Of a stretch of 64,000 nucleotides of DNA, positions 60,739 to 64,000 are shown in pieces. Within the stretch, counting starts at the first letter, position 1; each line of letters starts with the position of its first letter. Location of the stretch: positions 1-64,000 of the forward strand of contig NZ_JAFFZE010000012.1 in NCBI RefSeq assembly GCF_025165815.1, given 5' to 3'. The notes under the pieces were generated by a model. The model did no database searches, had not been told where the DNA came from, and saw nothing but the letters and a program-made list of their open reading frames with translations. This stretch comes from Actinophytocola gossypii (GTDB lineage: Bacteria; Actinomycetota; Actinomycetes; Mycobacteriales; Pseudonocardiaceae). A program made the position numbers and the translations under genes.

Positions 60739-61424
60739 GCACCACTCCCGGTCAGTCCGGCGATCAGGGCGTCCAGCCCCCGCCGGAACAGCTCGTTCCA
60801 GTCCTGCTCGCCCAGGTGGCCGGTGGCCGCGAGCGTCGGATATTCGTCGGCGTGCGCGCGCACGTGCTGGTCGGCCACATCTTCCGGGCCGCCCGCCGTC
60901 CTGGTCAGTGCCGAGCCGATGACGTAGTTGGCCAGGCCGTGCGTCGCGGCGGCCAGGTCCACGCCGGTGAGGCCGCCGCGGGCCAGGGTCGCCTGCAGGA
61001 ACTCGGTGCGGGCCAGCACGTTGGGGCCGAGCATGGGGCGGCCGAGCAGGCCCGGCGCCCACGGGTGCCGCAGCATCACCGCGTACCAGGCGGTGATCAG
61101 GCCGCGCACGTCGTCGGCCCAGTGGCCAGGCGCGGCGGGCAGGGGCACGTCGCGGAAGATCGCGTCGAGCGCGAGGTCGAGGACGTCGTCCTTGGTGCGC
61201 ACGTGCCAGTAGAGGGTGGTCGACCCGGCCCCGAGGCGTTCGGCGAGATGCCGCATGGTGAGCCGGGCGGCGCCCTCCTCGTCGAGCAGCGCCACCGTCT
61301 CGGCGACGATCCGGTCCCGGGTCAGCGGTGGCGCGGACCGGTACGCGCGCGGCTCGCGCAGCCACACCTCGCCCGCGATCCCACTGCTGCGGCCGCCTCG
61401 GCCGCCGGCCCGTGACTCGTTCAC
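60735..61424 (-). CDS. TetR family transcriptional regulator
   Basis: The 229-residue repressor has a 30-residue Arg/Gly-rich extension before the HTH (RDRIVAETVALLDEEGAARLTMRHLAERLGAGSTTLYWHV), which is of the tetracycline-repressor class, and a TetR_C-type ligand domain. It is coupled (ATGA) to the antiporter and diverges from the ABC-F gene, probably controlling both. Confidence 0.92.
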   Translation of the reverse strand: MNESRAGGRGGRSSGIAGEVWLREPRAYRSAPPLTRDRIVAETVALLDEEGAARLTMRHLAERLGAGSTTLYWHVRTKDDVLDLALDAIFRDVPLPAAPGHWADDVRGLITAWYAVMLRHPWAPGLLGRPMLGPNVLARTEFLQATLARGGLTGVDLAAATHGLANYVIGSALTRTAGGPEDVADQHVRAHADEYPTLAATGHLGEQDWNELFRRGLDALIAGLTGSGA

Positions 61425-61455
61425 TCTCCGAGACTAGTATGACGCTCGACCACTA

Positions 61456-61486
61456 GACCAACGTTCGAGAATAGGACCAACGTTCG
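61456..61486. promoter_or_regulatory. 12-bp direct repeat in the TetR/ABC-F promoter region
   Basis: GACCAACGTTCG occurs at 61456-61467 and 61475-61486, 19 bp start to start, inside the 61-bp gap between divergent genes. The second copy runs into the ABC-F GTG. Probable operator half-sites of the TetR protein. Confidence 0.6.
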
Positions 61487-63057
61487 TGGGCCATGTCGAG
61501 GTCTCGCACCTCACCCAGACGCTCCCCGACGGCCGGCCGCTGCTCGACGACGTGTCGTTCCGCGTCGCCGCCGGGGTGATCGCCGGCGTCGTCGGCCCGA
61601 ACGGCGCCGGCAAGACGACGTTGCTGCGGCTGATCGCGGGCGACCTCACGCCGACCGCCGGGGAGGTCGGCACCAGCGGCGGGGTCGGCGTGCTGCGCCA
61701 GTTCGTCGCCACGCCGACGACGACGGTGCGGGAGCTGCTGCTCTCGGTGGCGCCGGCGCGGTTGCGGGCCTCGACCCGTGCCCTCGCGGACGCCGAACGG
61801 GCCCTCGGCGACGACGAGGAGAGCCAGCTGGCCTACGCGGCGGCGATCGCCGAGCACGTCGACGCTGGCGGGTACGACATCGAGGTCGTGTGGGACACCT
61901 GCACGACGATCGCGCTCGGCCTGCCGTTCGACGCGGCCGCCGGGCGCCCGGTGGGGACGCTGTCCGGCGGCGAGCGCAAGCGGCTGGTGCTCGCGACGCT
62001 GCTGCGCGGGCCGGACGAGGTGCTGCTGCTCGACGAGCCGGACAACTACCTGGACGTGCCGGGGAAGGAGTGGCTGGAGACCGAGCTGCTGGCGTGCGGC
62101 AAGACCGTGCTGCTGGTGTCGCACGACCGCGCGCTGCTGGCCAACGCGACCTCGCGGGTCGTCGCCGTCGAGGGCCGGGACGTGTGGGTGCACGGCGACG
62201 GGTTCGGCACGTTCGCCCAGGCGCGAGCCGAGCGGGTGGCCCGCGTCGACGCGCGCAGACGGCAGTGGGAGGACGAGCACCGCAGGCTGCGCGACGTGGC
62301 GAACACGTTGCGGCAGAAGGCCGCGCGCAACGACTCGGTCGCCTCGGCGTACAAGGCGGCGCGCTCGCGGCTGGCGCGGTTCGAGCAGGCCGGGCCGCCG
62401 CGCCGGCCGCCGAAGGAGCAGAACGTGCGGATGCGACTGCGCGGCGGCCGGACCGGGAAGCGGGCGCTGACCTGCACGGGGCTCGCGCTGACCGGGCTGA
62501 CCGAGGCGTTCGACCTCGAGGTGTGGTTCGGCGAGCGGGTGGCGGTGCTCGGCGCGAACGGCACCGGGAAGTCCCGGTTCCTGACCCTGCTGGCCGGCGG
62601 GGAGGTGCCGAACACGGGGACCGTGGAGCTGGGCGCGCGGGTGGAGCCGGGGCACTTCGTGCAGACCCACACCCGCCCTGACCTGCACGGACGCACCCCG
62701 GCGGAGGTCGTGGTCGACGGCCTGGGGCTGGACCGTGACGACGGGATGTCGGCGCTCGCGCGGTACGAGATCGCGCCGGCGTGGAACCAGCCGTTCGAGA
62801 CGCTGTCCGGCGGGCAGCAGGCGCGGCTGCAGATCCTGCTGCTCGAGCTGACCGGGGCGACGCTGCTGCTGCTCGACGAGCCGACCGACAACCTGGACCT
62901 GGCGAGCGCGGACGCCCTGCAGCACGGGCTGCGCGCGTTCACCGGCACGGTGCTGGCGATCACCCACGACCGCTGGTTCGCCGCCGACTTCGACCGGTAC
63001 CTCCACTTCGGTCCGGACGGCCGGGTGCGGGAAACGCCGGCGGCCGTGTGGCGCTAG
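61486..63057 (+). CDS. ABC-F family ATPase
   Basis: The 523-residue soluble protein has two ATPase domains without membrane segments. Domain 1 has GPNGAGKTT, LSGGERKRLVL and LLLDEPDNYLD; domain 2 has GANGTGKSR, LSGGQQARLQI and LLLDEPTDNLD. A basic helical linker lies between (about residues 240-310). ABC-F proteins act on ribosomes, for antibiotic protection or translational repair. Regulation by an adjacent TetR fits a resistance role. GTG 61486 is the natural N-terminus. Confidence 0.92.
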   Translation: MGHVEVSHLTQTLPDGRPLLDDVSFRVAAGVIAGVVGPNGAGKTTLLRLIAGDLTPTAGEVGTSGGVGVLRQFVATPTTTVRELLLSVAPARLRASTRALADAERALGDDEESQLAYAAAIAEHVDAGGYDIEVVWDTCTTIALGLPFDAAAGRPVGTLSGGERKRLVLATLLRGPDEVLLLDEPDNYLDVPGKEWLETELLACGKTVLLVSHDRALLANATSRVVAVEGRDVWVHGDGFGTFAQARAERVARVDARRRQWEDEHRRLRDVANTLRQKAARNDSVASAYKAARSRLARFEQAGPPRRPPKEQNVRMRLRGGRTGKRALTCTGLALTGLTEAFDLEVWFGERVAVLGANGTGKSRFLTLLAGGEVPNTGTVELGARVEPGHFVQTHTRPDLHGRTPAEVVVDGLGLDRDDGMSALARYEIAPAWNQPFETLSGGQQARLQILLLELTGATLLLLDEPTDNLDLASADALQHGLRAFTGTVLAITHDRWFAADFDRYLHFGPDGRVRETPAAVWR

Positions 63058-63058
63058 T

Positions 63059-63078
63059 GCTTTCACCGCGGTGAAAGC
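63059..63078. terminator. perfect 20-bp palindrome after the ABC-F gene
   Basis: GCTTTCACCGCGGTGAAAGC is an exact palindrome beginning two bases past the stop. It can form a 10-bp stem only with little loop. It may terminate transcription, or it may be a dispersed intergenic palindrome. Confidence 0.6.
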
Positions 63079-63137
63079 GCCGGGAAAGCGGCGCGCGCAT
63101 CGTGGCCGCCACACCAGCGGCGGAAGGAACTTCGACG

Positions 63138-63743
63138 ATGAGCCATGCCCACCCGCAGCAAAGGTGGCCACCGGGTGGCATGGCGCCCCCGGCGCCCACC
63201 GGACCCGGCGGGCGACCGTCCACGGCGATGCTCACCGTGACCTCGGTGCTCAGCGCGATCGCGGGACTGGCCTATGTCGGTCTCTTCGTGCTGATGTCGA
63301 TCAGCGCCGCCGCGGAGATCGAGACGATCGAGAAGCTCGTCCGGCTCAAGGAGAACGGCTCCGCGAACATCACGAACACCTACGAGGACCTCGCGGCGTC
63401 CGTCGAGGAGAACGAGCTGGCGACCGTCGTGTTCGGTGTCGGGGCGGCGCTCACGATCCCGCTCGTGGTGGCCGGCCTGCTCGCGCTCGGTGGCCGCGGC
63501 TGGGCGCGGGTGCTGGCCACGGTCTTCATGCTCCCGGCGGTCGTGGTGGTCACCTTCGGGGTCATCCACGACATCGCCGACGGCCATCCGGAGAACGCGT
63601 TCGCCCTGGTGTTCACCGTCCCCGCGCTCGTGCTCACGCTGCTCTGGTGGCTGCCGCCGACCTCCCGGGCGATGGTCGCCAAGCGGTGGCGACGCGCCGC
63701 CACACACCAGGGCCGGCCGATGCCGGGACGGCCGTACGCCTAG
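63138..63743 (+). CDS. hypothetical membrane protein
   Basis: The 201-residue protein has a Pro/Gly/His-rich N-terminal tail (30 residues), then four hydrophobic helices and a basic C-terminus. GGAAGGAAC precedes the ATG at 63138. Its TAG shares bases with the TAG of the converging glycosyltransferase gene (CTAG). Family not recognised; it is common in style among actinobacterial DUF membrane proteins. Confidence 0.75.
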   Translation: MSHAHPQQRWPPGGMAPPAPTGPGGRPSTAMLTVTSVLSAIAGLAYVGLFVLMSISAAAEIETIEKLVRLKENGSANITNTYEDLAASVEENELATVVFGVGAALTIPLVVAGLLALGGRGWARVLATVFMLPAVVVVTFGVIHDIADGHPENAFALVFTVPALVLTLLWWLPPTSRAMVAKRWRRAATHQGRPMPGRPYA

Positions 63744-64000
63744 GCCGCCCGCCGGGTCTCGGCGTCCAGGGCCGACTCGATGGTGTCCGAGACACGGGTC
63801 GGGGAGCCCGCCTCGCGCAGTACCGAGCGGAACCGGCGGGCCGCGGCGCGGGTCGCCTCGTCCGCGGCGACGCGGGACACCGTCCGGCGCAGCGACTCCG
63901 GTGTCAGCTCGGGCAGTACCTCGCCCAGGCCGAGCGCCGTGACCCGCGCGGCGTTGCGGTGCTCCTCCGGCGACCGCGGCACGAGCACCACCGGGGTGGC
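63740..64000 (-). CDS. glycosyltransferase, C-terminal part (cut by window edge)
   Basis: The last 86 or so codons of a gene entering from beyond the window. VVLVPRSPEEHRNAARVTALGLGEVL matches the nucleotide-sugar-binding C-terminal end of macrolide-type (MGT/UGT) glycosyltransferases, and the following helices (RTVSRVAADEATRAAARRF) are typical. The N-terminal acceptor domain is not in view, so the substrate cannot be guessed. Confidence 0.7.
   Translation of the reverse strand, partial: ATPVVLVPRSPEEHRNAARVTALGLGEVLPELTPESLRRTVSRVAADEATRAAARRFRSVLREAGSPTRVSDTIESALDAETRRAA

Noticed and set aside
1-64000. Prophage, insertion sequence, integron or tRNA-linked island
   Set aside because: No integrase, transposase, terminal repeats, att-like duplication or tRNA structure could be seen, and base composition is even apart from small promoter islands and the Lys-rich tail at 22082.
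63740-64000. Start of a natural-product gene cluster
   Set aside because: Only the end of one glycosyltransferase is visible. No polyketide or peptide synthase genes lie in the window.

Overview
The window is chromosomal DNA from a high-GC actinomycete. Third codon positions are strongly G/C, GTG (and some TTG) starts are common, and neighbouring genes are often chained by 4-base NTGA stop/start overlaps. A CmtR-type ArsR regulator very like the mycobacterial protein, ROK/LacI sugar regulators, discoidin-domain secreted enzymes, AfsR/LuxR-type regulators and recurrent perfect palindromes between genes suggest a soil actinomycete, probably of the Pseudonocardiales. That placement is inference. 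I see no rRNA, tRNA, CRISPR array, phage or insertion sequence.

Layout. 1-1360: galT, whose 5' end lies in a 126-bp in-frame tandem repeat. 1386-6526: fdsGBAD, a soluble NAD-dependent molybdenum formate dehydrogenase. 6613-11555: small hypotheticals, a TetR gene with two 18-bp operator palindromes, a reductase-like gene and a large ATPase/LuxR regulator. 11639-13948: formate-tetrahydrofolate ligase and a cyclohydrolase/cyclodeaminase, joined by a 74-bp repeat that forms two coupled 25-residue micro-ORFs. With formate dehydrogenase they form a one-carbon neighbourhood. 13932-15384: a SigG-like sigma factor and a GyrI-like protein. 15401-21379 (minus): a six-gene operon of binding protein, ATPase, two permeases, uronate dehydrogenase and a TIM-barrel-like protein. 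One permease 5' end is disrupted by a long poly-G/poly-C tract.

21380-22081 is the only long stretch without a convincing gene. 22082-24283: an unusual sigma factor with zinc finger and lysine-rich tail, and a GntR/FCD regulator. 24503-29268: FAD oxidoreductase, DUF1365 protein and cyclopropane-type fatty acid synthase, then an SMP-30 lactonase and two DUF202 membrane proteins. 29285-34367: two LacI regulators, a secreted discoidin/beta-helix protein and a maltose-acetyltransferase-like gene. 34467-43022: a ROK regulator divergent from an Opp-type ABC transporter plus GH1 beta-glucosidase, very likely for uptake and hydrolysis of beta-glucoside oligosaccharides. 43338-44344: CmtR and a cation diffusion facilitator (Cd/Pb). 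45627-48412: divergent secreted glycoside hydrolase and DUF1996 protein under operators identical to one in front of the LacI gene at 33329-34339, 13 kb away.

49861-54058 is the most unusual region. A two-component system sits between two low-complexity secreted proteins, one with an Asp-rich tail and one with DSGNSPA-type repeats, and includes an aminoglycoside-phosphotransferase-fold protein. The same box precedes the first gene and the phosphotransferase gene. 54264-58243: AhpD-like protein and a copper operon (copZ, His-rich exported protein, copA) with a CsoR-like operator. 58253-64000: nuclease/phosphatase-like protein, DUF1697, TetR with Ca2+/H+ antiporter, divergent ABC-F ATPase, a membrane protein and the 3' end of a glycosyltransferase.
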